Source: Plutella xylostella
Lineage: Eukaryota; Arthropoda; Insecta; Lepidoptera; Plutellidae
Reading direction: 5' to 3'
Assembly (NCBI RefSeq): GCF_932276165.1
Contig: NC_064007.1
Coordinates: 4,784,001-4,848,000, forward strand
Length of the DNA: 64,000 bases
How positions within the stretch are numbered: the stretch's first letter is position 1; the number at the start of each line of letters is the position of its first letter. Below, piece by piece: positions 9,669-20,918 of the stretch. Position numbers and translations under genes: made by a program. Below the pieces are notes generated by a model. That model saw only the letters and a list, made by a program, of their open reading frames with translations. It did no database searches and was not told the origin of the DNA.

Positions 9669-10728
9669 CTGTAATTGAGAATGCGAGACCGTTAGGTAAT
9701 CTGATCCTGTCCACATCGGGCTTGATAAGGCGAGAGTGTAATGGTCTTGGTGCTGGATCGACATGTAGGTGATGTACGTACTTATAGTAGCATCAAGCCA
9801 TCATTATAATTAAGACCTAGCTGTGTCATCATTTCTAAGAATCATAAATCGTTCTTATCTAAAACCAAACATTAAATGTACTACCAATAAATCTGCTACT
9901 TTTATGTAGGTATAAGTAGAGTAAGCTCAAGTGAATAAAAACATAATTTTCGTCGCCTCATAAAGCAGCTACAGTAAGAGTTGTCGAGGTGTCGCACAAT
10001 CTATCACTCTATCTGTGTCCAGTTAGTTATCAATATGTTAATAGTGTGTCCGGGTGTTAACGATACGACAGGCAGACGCGACGCAATGGGAAGTATAGCG
10101 GGGGTACAGTAACAGCAGCTTGGTAAGGCAATTTGTAAGCCTTACTTGTAATAATGAAATGTCATATTTTATTTATATAGCATATCAAATTTCATAGTTA
10201 TTATTTGGATAATATGTGCCACTAAAGCAGAAGGGTTTGTCATGACACCAATACATTCATAGTTTACACATAATACGAGATTCGAGGAAGAAAGGTATTA
10301 AAAAAAACCGTATCGTATGTTACATAAAAAGAGCACCATTTTAAAAAAGGCTTTAAAATTGTGTATATTAATCTACGGATAAATATCTTTCTATAATAAC
10401 ATTACCAACGCATGTATTCTAAATTAACGTGACAACTATTTTCCCATTTCAAGTGCCAGAATAGCTCCAAACATCTTTTTCATTTCATTTCGTAGCCCCA
10501 AACATCTTGATAGTTCCTTTAGTTGGCTGAACTTACACTTTTGTGCTTTGACTAACTGTCAATCTTGGAAAGAATGAATAGGCCATGGTACAAAAGTGCA
10601 TTCGCTGCAAACTTTAGAAAGACCAAGTCGTTTGAACCTTCCCACTGCACCGTCGCTACAGTGCGACGACGGTGACAATAAACAAGGCACCCGTCCTGTT
10701 GGAAATAGACGCACTTCCGGCGCTGCGC

Positions 10729-10760
10729 CCGCGCCGCCGCCGCCGCCGCCGCCGCCGCCT
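10729..10760 (+). repeat. CCG trinucleotide run
   Basis: A run of about nine CCG units, preceded by 'ttccggcgctgcgcccgcg'. It produces proline in one frame but belongs to no supported gene. It is probably a microsatellite in a GC-rich intronic patch. Confidence 0.7.
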
Positions 10761-10800
10761 GCTGTCTGCAGCTTACATTAACAATGTACGAACGAACTTA

Positions 10801-10923
10801 TGGGCCGATTACACCTAACGAGTACAGTCGGCCGCGCACTCGGTCACTTGCTAGCCGTTCATTGGTCGAGGATCGGCCGAGTATACTGTCTCACCACTGT
10901 ACTCGTTAGGTGTAATCGACCCA
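10801..10923. mobile_element. 123-bp MITE with TA duplication
   Basis: TGGGCCGATTACACCTAACG at the left end is matched at the right end by its complement with one mismatch (GGGTCGATT), and the match extends about 28 bp. TA flanks both sides (10799-10800 and 10924-10925). The TA duplication suits Tc1/mariner-type or similar elements. It has no coding capacity and would fold into a long hairpin. Confidence 0.8.
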
Positions 10924-12251
10924 TAACGTTGAGATGCAGAAAGGAACTTTAAGCTTAAATGTATTGCTGCCTTGCTTTGACAGTACATGGACAGAAAGAG
11001 ACAGACATAGATTTAATGCCGACATTAACTTAATTTTCCTTTCCGAAACTCGGCATTAGTTTAGTTAAGTTAGCATATTGTTAATCTAAGGTCTGCATTC
11101 ATTACATAATTCCTAATAGAAAAATTACGTTTATATTAAGATGCAGAATGACAAGAGTTCATACTTATTCTCTGTACATGTTGTAAACAAATCGGCGCGT
11201 TGGCACGTAGTTTAAATAAAATAGGTAGGAAAGTTTTTTTTATTTTCCTTTGTACATTACCTACCTACATTAATTTGTATCGTTGAAAATACAAAGTGTC
11301 CGTCCAAATTATAAAAAAATATAATACAATATTTTTTTCACAGTACAATAAATATGAAAAGCTGTATTTTTATGTATTTTTATAATGAATTCTAGGCGGA
11401 GGTCGCGTCACTTAAATCATTTAATTTATAGTTTGATATTTTATTTTTCATTTACATTTTATTATTCCCACTACGCGGGTGTAATGTCACTGTACTTCCG
11501 GTACACCTCGTAAATAACACTTTTTATTATACTATTTTATTATATTTACTAGATAAACTATTATTATAATATGTGTTATTGTGTCTAGTGCATTACACAG
11601 ACGAAAGTTATGTATGTTTGTGTATTTAAATTGATTTTGTAAGAGCTTTGTTTCCGAAAAACATATAAGTATGAATGTTATGCATTGTCCAAGTATATAC
11701 AAATTATTTGTTAGAGAAAGAATTAAAGAGAAGAAATGATCTTGTAACCAATGCATGTAATAAAACGAAGGATGAAAAAGTTTCCCAAAAATATTAACTT
11801 GAAATACCTACCTATCTTATGCAAAAAGTCAGTAAGAAAGGCTAGTTGATTAATGAGTTTCCGATACAAGGGGTACACTACATAAATCCGAATTACTTTT
11901 TTACGAATATGAAAATAACGATTTTTAAAATTACGAATTTCATAATTCCGAATAATTCACAATCCCGAATTTTAAGTTTCCGAATAACGAAAATCACGAA
12001 TAGTTAATAAACGAAATTTCAAACAACATATTTATTAAAATGACGAAAGTCAATTTTCCTAATATTATTATTTCGATGTTTTAAAAGTACGACTTTTTAT
12101 TATATCGAATTGTTAAAATTACGAATCCTGAAAATTTATTATTCCGAAAATACAAATTCCCGAATGTATCTTAGTTGACAAGAAATAGTTATTAAGAATA
12201 GTGTGTTTATTAACAGCGTAATCCGTATACAATTTAACAATACTTTTTAAG

Positions 12252-12383
12252 CTATATTATTTGAGACGCTCCGCTCCGCTTCGCTGCGCTTCGCTTTGTT
12301 TTTCGATATCTATGTGCACCTAACACGCTCCTCCTCGCTTTGCTCGTCGTCGCACCTATCTTTAGGTTTAGGTCCTAAGGTTT
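12252..12383 (-). repeat. GC-rich core, copy 1
   Basis: The core begins with an array of GCTCC/GCTTC pentamers ('gctccgctccgcttcgctgcg'-type, purine-rich GCGGA/GCGAA on the other strand). It continues with TTTTTCGATATCTATGTGC, ACCTAACACGCTCC and TCGTCGTCGCACCTATC, then TTTAGGTTT. Copy 2 at 12420-12550 is nearly identical, and the reverse complement occurs in the separate element at 31482-32243. Confidence 0.8.
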
Positions 12384-12419
12384 TTAAGGTTAAACACCAT
12401 AAAATTCCGAGCATTTTGC

Positions 12420-12550
12420 TCTATATTTGAAACGCTCCGCTCCGCTTCGCTGCGCTCCGCTTTGTTTTTCGATATCTATGTGCACCTAACACGCTCCTCC
12501 TCGCTTTGCTCGTCGTCGCACCTATCTTTAGGTTTTGGGTCTAAGGTTAC
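12420..12550 (-). repeat. GC-rich core, copy 2
   Basis: Second direct copy of the core, about 168 bp from the first start to start. It is again preceded by 'ctatatttga' and followed by 'ctaaggtt'. Differences are few (for example TGCGCTCCGC against TGCGCTTCGC). Confidence 0.8.
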
Positions 12551-15524
12551 GGTGACGTTTATGGTTTTTTTGTCAAAATCACGAATTATCACATTTTCGA
12601 TCGGGATTTGAATTTTTCGTGATTATAATAAATCGGTATTTTATTTTTCGTATGCTTAAGTAATCGTATTTTTTAACGTTCGTGTATTTGAAAATTGTAA
12701 TAACAAATCTTCGTGAATATAATATTCGAAATTATAATTTACGTTATTTTTAGAATTCGGCATTTTAAAAAATCGGTATTGTAATATTTCGTAAATTACA
12801 TATTCGGTGTTTTCAAATTCGGAAAAAAGTTTTTCGGAATATTTGGGTGTTCCCCGATACAAGACACAACAAAAAAAATGGGATAAAGGCACGAATACTA
12901 CCAAAAAGGGGTACAAAAATTTCGCAACACCCCGAGAAAAAATCCAATGACATCGCGAAAAAAGCTGTCAGGTAATACCTATAAACCAACAGCGTAATTT
13001 CTCAACTGAACACTCGTCAGGTGAAAAAATCCACTCCTCCGTACATAATACGTGGATGTAAATAAGCTGGTGGCAGTGAAATTTAATTAAGATGATATAT
13101 GACCCGCCTGCCCGTTAACGGGTTACTATGACGAGGTAGCGTCGGCAGAACCAGTTACCAATTTGAAATATGGCTGCCTTAACGAACCGCTTTGTGATTA
13201 AATAACTTTATGGTATGGATATTTTTTGGGTGTCGGGCGGAATAGAACAATTATAAATTTAACAATTTACTGACAATCTTTTAAGGTGAGTTATAATTTT
13301 ACTAATTATTTTTTTAAATTTTAAAACGATTTGTGGAAATTAACAATCGTTCCTTAAATTAAATCTACACAATACTAAATGCTAATTTCAAAAAAAGATA
13401 CTACTAATACTTACGAGTAAGAGAAAACATAACATTACAAAGCACCAAAGTGCCATGTCCGAGAGAAATAAATTTAAAATAACAAGTGACCGGTCGATGC
13501 ACAACTCAGATAAGGAGGGGTATAATTTTTTTAAACGTGATAACACGCGATACCAATCTGAAGGGACCGCTATACGGAAAATGTGTTACACACACTCTCT
13601 CCTTTTGTAAATAATTTTAGCTTATTATTTTCGAAATTACATGTATTGGACGGCGCGTCTATTTATGGAGACTTTTGTAATCTGTAAGCACCGGACTTTT
13701 TTTTTTAAGAACTACGACTTTTAAGAAAATTTTATCCTAGTTTCGGAAAAAATCATGTGGTGGTTTTGGAAAACAGTTTAATAATTATCATCCATGTGGA
13801 GTGAAATGTTTGTTCTAAAAACCGTTTGAAATAGTGTAGATTCACTAAGTAGTTTATTTGCTATCGGTAGTAAACACATAATTACAGCGGGCGCTGAATA
13901 CCTCGTTTGGAAGCGCTCCGCATTGTGTTCAACCTACTTTTATTTTACCTTTTTTCTTTAACTTTTCCTTTTTTAAACTGCCCTTTTTCCTGCGGCCATA
14001 CTTCGGCGGGAAGTCGTATATTTTAAACGTTCTCGGAACTAATTTCGGTTATTAAAATCTATATTAGTTTAAGCATTGTAGGCATGCGCGCGCGACGGCC
14101 AGTGATAAATTTCGGTGACAGAATGAATAGTACACTGTCTCGGGTTTAGTGTCGCAGGAAGTCGTTTTTCAGTGTTTCTGTAGCGTATTTTCAGTCGCTG
14201 GACATTCTGATCCGAAAATAATGTTAAACAGCCAATTAACCGGAAATCTTTTTAGTGTTTTTCAAGCGCATCTGTCGAAGACCGTTCTAGTTTAGCCCCA
14301 GCCCTGCGCTTATCAGCCATCTAATTCAACAAGGGGTGCGCCGTGCTTAGTCGTATAATGGCATGGCCGATAGCGATCGGGCAATGATAGCTTTTACGCG
14401 CGTAAAAGGGTATATTTTATCGAGTGCAATACTTTTTAGTTCGAAACGTGTTATTAGGTTTTTTAATTCAATGAGCGTTGTTGTTTTGTACAAATCGCTC
14501 GCAACTTTGCTCTATTAAGGACGCGTGTTGCAGATTAATGTAGCTATTTAGCAAATTGGTGGGCGCATCGACCGTGGCGTTAGATCTTGTACTCTGTTCA
14601 GTGTCGGCTAAGGATGCATTTGCTTTGATTCCGCGGGGCCTTGTCGTAATAGCCTTTGACACCGTATATGGTTTGTTCGACTGCGGCCCGGTACATTGAT
14701 TCTTGGCAACATTAAATCTCCTTTATGTTGCAAGTAATCCGTGAATTAGAACCCGGAATATCCTTAGCCGGCGTTATTGTCTGTAAATGCGGCTTAATTT
14801 GAATCTGATAATAAACTTGAGACTGTCGCGCCTAATCATAAATCTTTATGTACCACGACCGAAATGTTTACTCCAAAGCATTCTAGATACATAAATAAAA
14901 CATAAAAGTAATTGAATTATGTTAAATAAATAATGATAATACATTTTCGGCGACACAGGTACCTATATGGCTTAATGTTTGCAAATAAAATTACATAATG
15001 TCCCGTATTTTGTACATAATAATGAGATTATTTCACATAGTTGTCTAACAGGAGCAGACCGCGTGATTCACCGCGCAAACATCTTCATTATGATCAATTA
15101 CCAGCCTCTAGATCCGCTCGATACATTGCTACACATCTTATTGAATTACTAGCCTAATGTGCACAAACACATTTTGTATTCCATATAGTTATATTTCATT
15201 GCAACTACCTAATTAGTGTGTGGGACGCTCTATAAATGAGACTACAGATTGTAAAGTCTTGGTTGAAAGAGACGAATACTTTTGCTAGCACCCGCTACAG
15301 CAATCAAAACCTAAGTGTGTTGTGTCGGTGACAAACACTGGAGCTTCTCTGGTTTAAGGAGACAATTGTCAGCAAGGTGAAACGTTTAGCCAGTCAGATT
15401 AGCGAATAAGGAGCGTCAGATGTCTGCATGTATAACACAGCATTTCAGCGCTGCACCAACCAACCGACTACAGTGTGCGTATCACGAATATTGTCGACTT
15501 TAGTCGATAGTAATTCGCACTACA

Positions 15525-15581
15525 ACTTCTTCTTCTTCTAGTGCCTCTCCACTACTGGAGGTTGGCGGTCAGCTCTGCATA
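15525..15581. repeat. Dispersed repeat split by a transposon
   Basis: 'cttcttctagtgcctctccactactggagg'-type sequence that I recall as a common lepidopteran repeat; its continuation appears to resume at 17012 ('tagatactcctctctattc'). The Tc1-like element 15582-17011 lies exactly between. Class unknown; identification is from memory. Confidence 0.4.
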
Positions 15582-17011
15582 CACTGAGAGAAATTTTATT
15601 GTAGAAATAAAAAAATCGATTTGCAATGCCCGTTAATACTATTTTAAAATAAATCCAACAGAACTTTACTTTAAAATAATAGTGAAACATAATTATTAAA
15701 AACTTTTGTTATTTCCATATTGTAATATCTATAACATGACTTTTGTTTTTGAGGGTATTATTAAAAAATCATATGATTTACAATGCCTATTGATTTCAAT
15801 ACAGTATTAATTATTTTCACAAAGGCTTGTTTAATTACTATAAAACATCCAAATGTAATAACAACAAAAAACATTTTAAAATTATGGTATTACTACATTA
15901 AATAAAATTTACAGTTCCCTCATAATACCAAGTGTATCGATTTGTGAAGTTGAGTGTCGTTGCTTTGTAATTTCTTCTCTGTGTATTTTCTAACGTACAA
16001 TGATAATTCCGAGTATATTTCTTAATACTAAAAATTAATGTAGCCCTGATGAAAAACATACATTTGTGAAATCAAACAAAGTTTGTAATCCCAAATGAAT
16101 ATTTTGTTTTTACAAGTGACCACAATGATTATTCCGAGTATTTCATTATACTAAAAATTAATGTAGCCTTTGTTAGTGTTTAGTTCATATGCCCGCTAAC
16201 AGATGTCACTATGCAATAGTCTACATCGCGGTATTAAGTTTTCTTGTGTTATAATGACTTTCTGGTACGTACTTCTACCACTAAACAGTGCTCAGATTTG
16301 GACTTTTACAAGTATCGTATCATACTTTAGTTCACAGTTCATAGTGAGATCTTAAGTACGTATAGAGCATAGACTAATAATGTTTGTGGTATAGAGACGG
16401 TAGCTGCGAGAGCGAAGCTGATCGAACTCAGTTTCCTAACGCTTCATTCCCGGTATGGCCTGCGCTATGGCTAATGAGATCACAAAAACGAGTACTTGAA
16501 ATTACAAAACACCCACAATATATTTAACTTCACCAATGTATTTCCTAGTCAAGACAATACTAAAGGATTATTAGAAATTACAAATTTTATGTATAATAAT
16601 CACACCACAAATGTAGAATATATAAAATAGTTAGCTGAAATTACTAAACACACTACTGAATCTCAGTATGCTAATGTATTCCCTAGTCTACACATTACAA
16701 AACGAAAAATATGTTCAGTAATAATAAAAACACAAACACTAGTATCACAAAACAACGTCTGTAAGTAACACAAAGTTTAGTAATATTTACAGAGGTACTA
16801 CTAAAAGACACTATTTTGTTAAACTTAAAATGACAAAGTTTTATAAAATTCGCTATATCTATTGTGTAATGTCTACACATATTATTTACTTATTTATACA
16901 AAACTGAATTTACAAAAGTCCGATTGTAACAGTAACAGTAAATTTGTTGTACTGGGAATAACACCCATTTTAGTAACTTCAACACTATTTTTGTACTTTT
17001 TTCTCTCAGTG
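15582..17011. mobile_element. Tc1/mariner-like non-autonomous element
   Basis: A 1430-bp insertion with ends CACTGAGAGAAA and TTTCTCTCAGTG and a TA on each side (15580-15581, 17012-17013). The interior is AT-rich with no transposase frame. It holds a direct repeat pair around 16001 and 16125, both containing 'attccgagtat' and 'actaaaaattaatgtagcc'. Confidence 0.7.
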
Positions 17012-17084
17012 TAGATACTCCTCTCTATTCACTACAACGGTCAATCAAAAACCCCTCATAGTTAAACATAAAAAAGTTCCATAC

Positions 17085-17201
17085 CTGGCATACCGCTGAT
17101 GCGACTCCAGCTCGGCCTTGGAGGGCGGCGGCGGCACCAGGGCGGGCCCCAGCCCCAGGCCCAGCCCGCCGCCCAGCGTGGGCGAGAACCGGTACAGCTC
17201 G
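17085..17201 (-). CDS. pan: pan exon: central Gly/Pro-rich region
   Basis: Acceptor CACCAG precedes C|GAG and donor GCCAG|GTATGG follows. The frame reads (S)SELYRFSPTLGGGLGLG, then LGPALVPPPPSKAELESHQR and YA(R). Phases join the neighbours: the split Ser codon with exon 17758-17853 and the split Arg codon with exon 9464-9668. In TCFs this region lies between the Tyr/Pro-rich central part and the HMG box and is where co-repressor Groucho contacts are often mapped; the exact contact is not visible here. The exon is strongly GC-rich. Confidence 0.92.
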
Positions 17202-17757
17202 CTGGTGACAAAACTACTACTTATTCAGTCATTTACTGTTGGCCAGGGTTGTTTGGGGTGGACTAGTGTTGGAACTACTTTAGGGCTAAGAGACGTAAGA
17301 CGCGTAGGTCAAGACGTGACAAAGTTTTTGTATGCATCGTGCGGCTTCAAGAGCGAGCGCGACTGAAAACTTTTGTAACGTGTTGACTAGCTAAAGGTCT
17401 TAAAAATACAGGAAACAGTTACAATATGGAACGAAGAGTAACATAAATGGTTGCTGTCCAGAGCGTGAAAAAGGCACCGGGTCGGCATGTGCTGCAGACA
17501 ATAATAATGCTTGAGAGCTGGTTTTTAGCTGGCCTTTAACGTTTAAAAAGTTTACCGCGCTGGTGTCTTCTAAACGTAGTTTCTAGCCTTATGGCGGGTT
17601 TCAATATCCATTGATTTGCTTACCAACTTTAAAGTTGACAAAAGGGTAGTTAAATATTTTATCGGGACTATCGGGAGCAATGGCATAATATATTTTTTAT
17701 GGCTTTTTTAATAATCATAAAATGAACAGTTAATTTGAAGTTGATTTAGATGCTTAC
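17202..17757 (-). other. pan intron, no gene seen
   Basis: A 556-bp intron, AT-rich with a slightly GC-richer patch at 17230-17350. No supported exon. Confidence 0.6.
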
Positions 17758-17853
17758 CTTGAAAGACTAGAACTGGTAATAGGCAGAGACGTGGGGTACG
17801 GACTCCGGAACCCACTCGCAGCCGAAGATATGGGGTACATGCTCGGCGTATGC
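17758..17853 (-). CDS. pan: pan exon: central Tyr/Pro/Ser-rich region
   Basis: Acceptor TTCTTCCAG precedes G|CAT and donor TCAAG|GTAAGC follows. The frame reads (W)HTPSMYPISSAASGFRSPY, then PTSLPITSSSLS(S). The pattern 'YPI....GFR.PYPT.LP' is shared with TCF7L2 and fly Pan, as I recall them. It is one of the two frames without a stop and the only one whose phases fit both neighbours. The parallel frame runs into TAG before the donor. Confidence 0.93.
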
Positions 17854-18110
17854 CTGGAAGAAATTGACAAATAAGACATCGATAATAATAAACATGATTG
17901 TAACGTAAAAATCTATAAAGTTCATAACGTGGTCGAAAGCAAGAAACTAAACAAACATGACGATACAAAATCTATTGCCATTTTTACTACAGCAGAATTT
18001 GAAAGCATTTTAGTAGTTCAACAATTACCTCTTAGGCCAGCCTCGACGAAAATAACAACATAAGAAAAAGACATTTAAGATTATTATAATAAAACACAAA
18101 TCTCACTTAC
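17854..18110 (-). other. pan intron, no gene seen
   Basis: A short 257-bp AT-rich intron without other features. Confidence 0.6.
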
Positions 18111-18207
18111 CAAGACGCCGCAACTTGCGACATTTCAGGACTAAGCATAGGGTAAGGGTAGGTGCCCCCGGCAAAAGGGTACATGGGAGTCCGCGCCAAC
18201 CCCGCTG
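18111..18207 (-). CDS. pan: pan exon: central YPF...SPEMSQ region with NAGNAG acceptor
   Basis: The acceptor region is TTTCAGCAG followed by CGGGG. Using the first AG starts the exon at 18207 and adds one codon; using the second starts it at 18204. Both keep phase, so the protein reads KL-A(A)GLARTPMYPFAGG, then TYPYPMLSPEMSQVAAS(W). Donor TCTTG|GTAAGT leaves TG of the Trp codon completed by the next exon. From memory fly Pan has a very similar YPYPMLSP.MSQVAASWHTPS stretch, which makes the assignment firm. Confidence 0.93.
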
Positions 18208-19189
18208 CTGAAATGAATGAATTGGACTATTTAATAAAATGTGATGAAGATGGCAAATACGCCTAAGATTGTTCGCCATCCAATGGATTTAATGGAATTA
18301 TAAATTTGGAATTATAAGATCATATTACCAGACACTTAATCGCTGATATATACGGAAGGGTATGAAATTGTTTAAAATATAATATAATTGACTGTCATAA
18401 CGTTGATTATGAAAATGTTAAAAAAACTAAAGCAGTTTTGGGATGAAAAAAATAAAAAATTTAGATAACTATAATTTCCAAAAGGCTGCTCCAAATACAG
18501 AAAAAATATAAACATAATAACACTTACTAAAAGCTTGAAAAGAATATGTGATAACATTGAAAAGAAACGCTGGTAAAACAATGGTTATAAAGGAATACAT
18601 GAATTAATTACAAGATAATCATGCGAGCGCTCAGTTACTTGATGCTTTGAGTGGCGACGACACACAACACGCAGTAAGTAATTATTTTAATTCGGGGTCT
18701 AATTAAATCTATTTTTTAGTAATGCAGCGACTGAGACTCACTAACAAAGGGTATCCTCTCATCGCCATATTGCCCACCGCGGTAATATTTGGGCGAAGAT
18801 CCTCCAAAGCTCAGCTGGGCTACGAGGAGAAAGAATACAACATTGGATCCACGTATTGCCTACCACCAAATTCCACCAACGTTCTAATTTCAAAATACGT
18901 CCCACCAAATTCAAAATAAGAATCGCAGGATTCGTAATTCGAAATTGGAATGGAACGAAATCAGTATCTGAAATCGGATGACGATGGAGTTTCGTATTGG
19001 GAAAAGTTTGCGGTTGATTTGTAGAAATACGTGGATCTGGGTGCGTATGCTAGAATACAACAACAACATGTCATTGGGTTCGGCGGAGAAAAGTTGTTTT
19101 ATCCAGGGATCGAACCTGATCGTCGAACATTCTAGATAAAAGCCAGCGCTCCTCCAATATATTGTTGCTTTTCTATATGGATGTCTCAC
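18208..19189 (-). other. pan intron with a possible SINE remnant
   Basis: About 980 bp, AT-rich. At 18850-18920 the phrase 'ccaccaaattc' recurs. Around 19075-19120 the gene strand carries a tRNA B-box-like 'ggttcgatccc', listed separately. No exon is supported. Confidence 0.55.
19030..19150 (-). repeat. Possible tRNA-derived SINE remnant
   Basis: On the minus strand 'aggttcgatccctgg' matches the RNA polymerase III B-box consensus GGTTCGANNCC. The surrounding sequence does not fold as a tRNA that I can recognise. A degraded SINE is the simplest reading. Confidence 0.3.
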
Positions 19190-19313
19190 CTAGTTTGGAG
19201 TCTAGCTGGTAGGGCGGCGGGATGCCCATATGCGCCGGCGGGGGCTGCCCCAGCTCTCCTCCGGGACAGAACAGAGACAACCCCCCTCCGGCCGGGAGAC
19301 CCATCTTACTGGC
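19190..19313 (-). CDS. pan: pan exon: GIPPYQLDSK region
   Basis: Acceptor GTTCCAG precedes GCC and donor CTAG|GTGAGA follows. The frame reads ASKMGLPAGGGLSLFCPGGE, then LGQPPPAHMGIPPYQLDSKL. The PPPAH.GIPPYQLD.K segment matches what I recall from fly Pan and the DPKTGIPRPP region of vertebrate TCFs. It starts in phase 0, matching the donor at 57964 far upstream, and ends in phase 1. Confidence 0.94.
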
Positions 19314-20910
19314 CTGGAACAAAAGAAAAATAAATTAATGGCGTGCCACAAGGTAATGTATGGGTTGTAAAGGACTAACAATTTTAACAACTTGAAAATA
19401 AAATCGCCTACGTTTTCTCCGGGGCCGATAATAATTTTAATTGGATCCTATTTCAAACGAAATTGTGTAATTAAAGCCTTTATATCGAAAAGACTGAAAC
19501 GCACAAAGCAGCTTACAACAATTAGTACTAATAAAGGGCCAACGACGTCGATGATTGTCATTTAATAAATTACGATGTCAGTAATTATGCGTCATTTTCT
19601 ATGGGCACAAAAAACGTATTCAGTCTTAATTAGACTCATAACTTTAGTGTGGAAAAACTCTTTCATTGCGGACGCCCACGCGAAGGATTAATACATTTTT
19701 CTATTCAAAATTACATTCAAACCCGAAACAACAACCTGAGGTGTGACAAAAACAAATAGCATTGTTGGCACGCGAATATAGGCCTAATTTCCATTACATA
19801 ACGGGCTACGTGAGAGACGGCTACAGTCTTGCTGTTGGCTAGAAGAAGCGTCATTAGCAACTAAATTGGCGAGATACGGAGTGGGCACCTGGCAAACAAA
19901 TGTAACTTCTATTCCGAGGTGGCACCATCCATATCAGCTTAGACAAGCGGATGGTGAAATTGGCGGTGCGGTATAAATTTCGCCCTACCCTCACAACGGA
20001 TCCCAATTATGCAAAATGGCGCCCAACGAGGGCCATTCAGCCATGTCGCACTTCCAGAGACTCACTTCTAATTAAACGAGACTTCTTTTCATCACTTTAT
20101 TACGTAAAATAAATGACAAGACTTACAACCAGGCACGTTTTAGTACTTATGCTTGAATATTGCCTGCCGTTAATGCAATTTGAGCGAACCAGTAGCTAAG
20201 TGGCGTCAAAAAGCCATAAATATTGAGTATAGGTGAGCTCCGAAACGGCTCCAGAAATAGCCCGGGCCCAATTTGAAAGCCATTTAAAAAAGGTCGACAA
20301 TTTCCACCAGTACCAGTCTAAACTTGAAGAGCAGGAACTGCTTATTAAGACAATAATTACCACAAACAAAAGAGCCTGCACTAATTAATAATAATACACG
20401 GACAAACAAAAGCCTCCCATTCACGCTCGGGACGACAGCTCTTTCAAAAAAGAAGGATAATAAAAAAATAACCGAAACGGTGGTCGAAATGCCTCGACAT
20501 GCGAGTCGGAACAAAAAGAGGCTCCATAGACAATGATGACAGTCGAGCGACGCATAATGCGGGAGCGGCGCGTTCTTAATTTGAAAATATTTTCATAATA
20601 AGATTTGTCTATGGCGCAACCGGCAAAAACAAAAGACGACGCGCGCGCTTTGTTCAACTGACAGCTCGTAATAATTTAAAAATTAAATCACATCGTGCAC
20701 CAATTATCACTGGCACCTATTATGCATTCAAGTTGGCTCGGCTTACGTGAAATTTTATTAACATTTCAGCGAGTGGGAGAGGCTGTTGTCGCGTCACCTT
20801 TTTGCTAACATTTTGAATTGAGGAGGTCGCTAATGACGGCCAGGTGGAGTGGCCGAGGGGCCTATTAAAGGAATCCGAGAGGGTAGTTATTGAATCCGCA
20901 TGAAAGCCTG

Positions 20911-20918
20911 TGACGTCA
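20911..20918. promoter_or_regulatory. Palindromic CRE-type site
   Basis: TGACGTCA in a GC-rich patch. The same octamer recurs at 40474, 41602 and 46274 in this intron. CREB/ATF binding is inferred from the consensus only. Confidence 0.35.

Larger units (their letters stand above)
11871..12855. mobile_element. hAT-like element with CGAAT-word arms and duplicated GC core
   Basis: Imperfect inverted ends, GGGTACAC...AAATCCGAA against GGGGAACACCC...ATTCCGAA, are flanked by gatacaag at 11863-11870 and 12856-12863; because of shared bases the duplication could be up to 10 bp. The left arm repeats CGAAT-type words (tccgaatt, ttacgaat, cccgaatt) and the right arm repeats the inverted form ATTCG/ATTCGT. 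Two copies of a GC-rich core, about 12252-12383 and 12420-12550, sit in the middle. No transposase frame exists, so it is non-autonomous. The hAT assignment rests on the 8-bp duplication. Confidence 0.7.
9669..17084 (-). other. pan 7.4-kb intron with three transposon insertions
   Basis: No exon is supported. It holds a 123-bp MITE (10801-10923), a hAT-like word-array element (11871-12855) and a Tc1/mariner-like element (15582-17011), each listed separately. There is also a CCG trinucleotide run at about 10730-10760. The remainder is AT-rich; GC-rich patches at about 14080-14110 and 14260-14400 have no coding support. Confidence 0.6.

Noticed and set aside
10801..10923. Possible pre-miRNA hairpin
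   Set aside because: The TA flanks and perfect terminal inverted repeats fit a MITE better; a miRNA would not need exact element ends.
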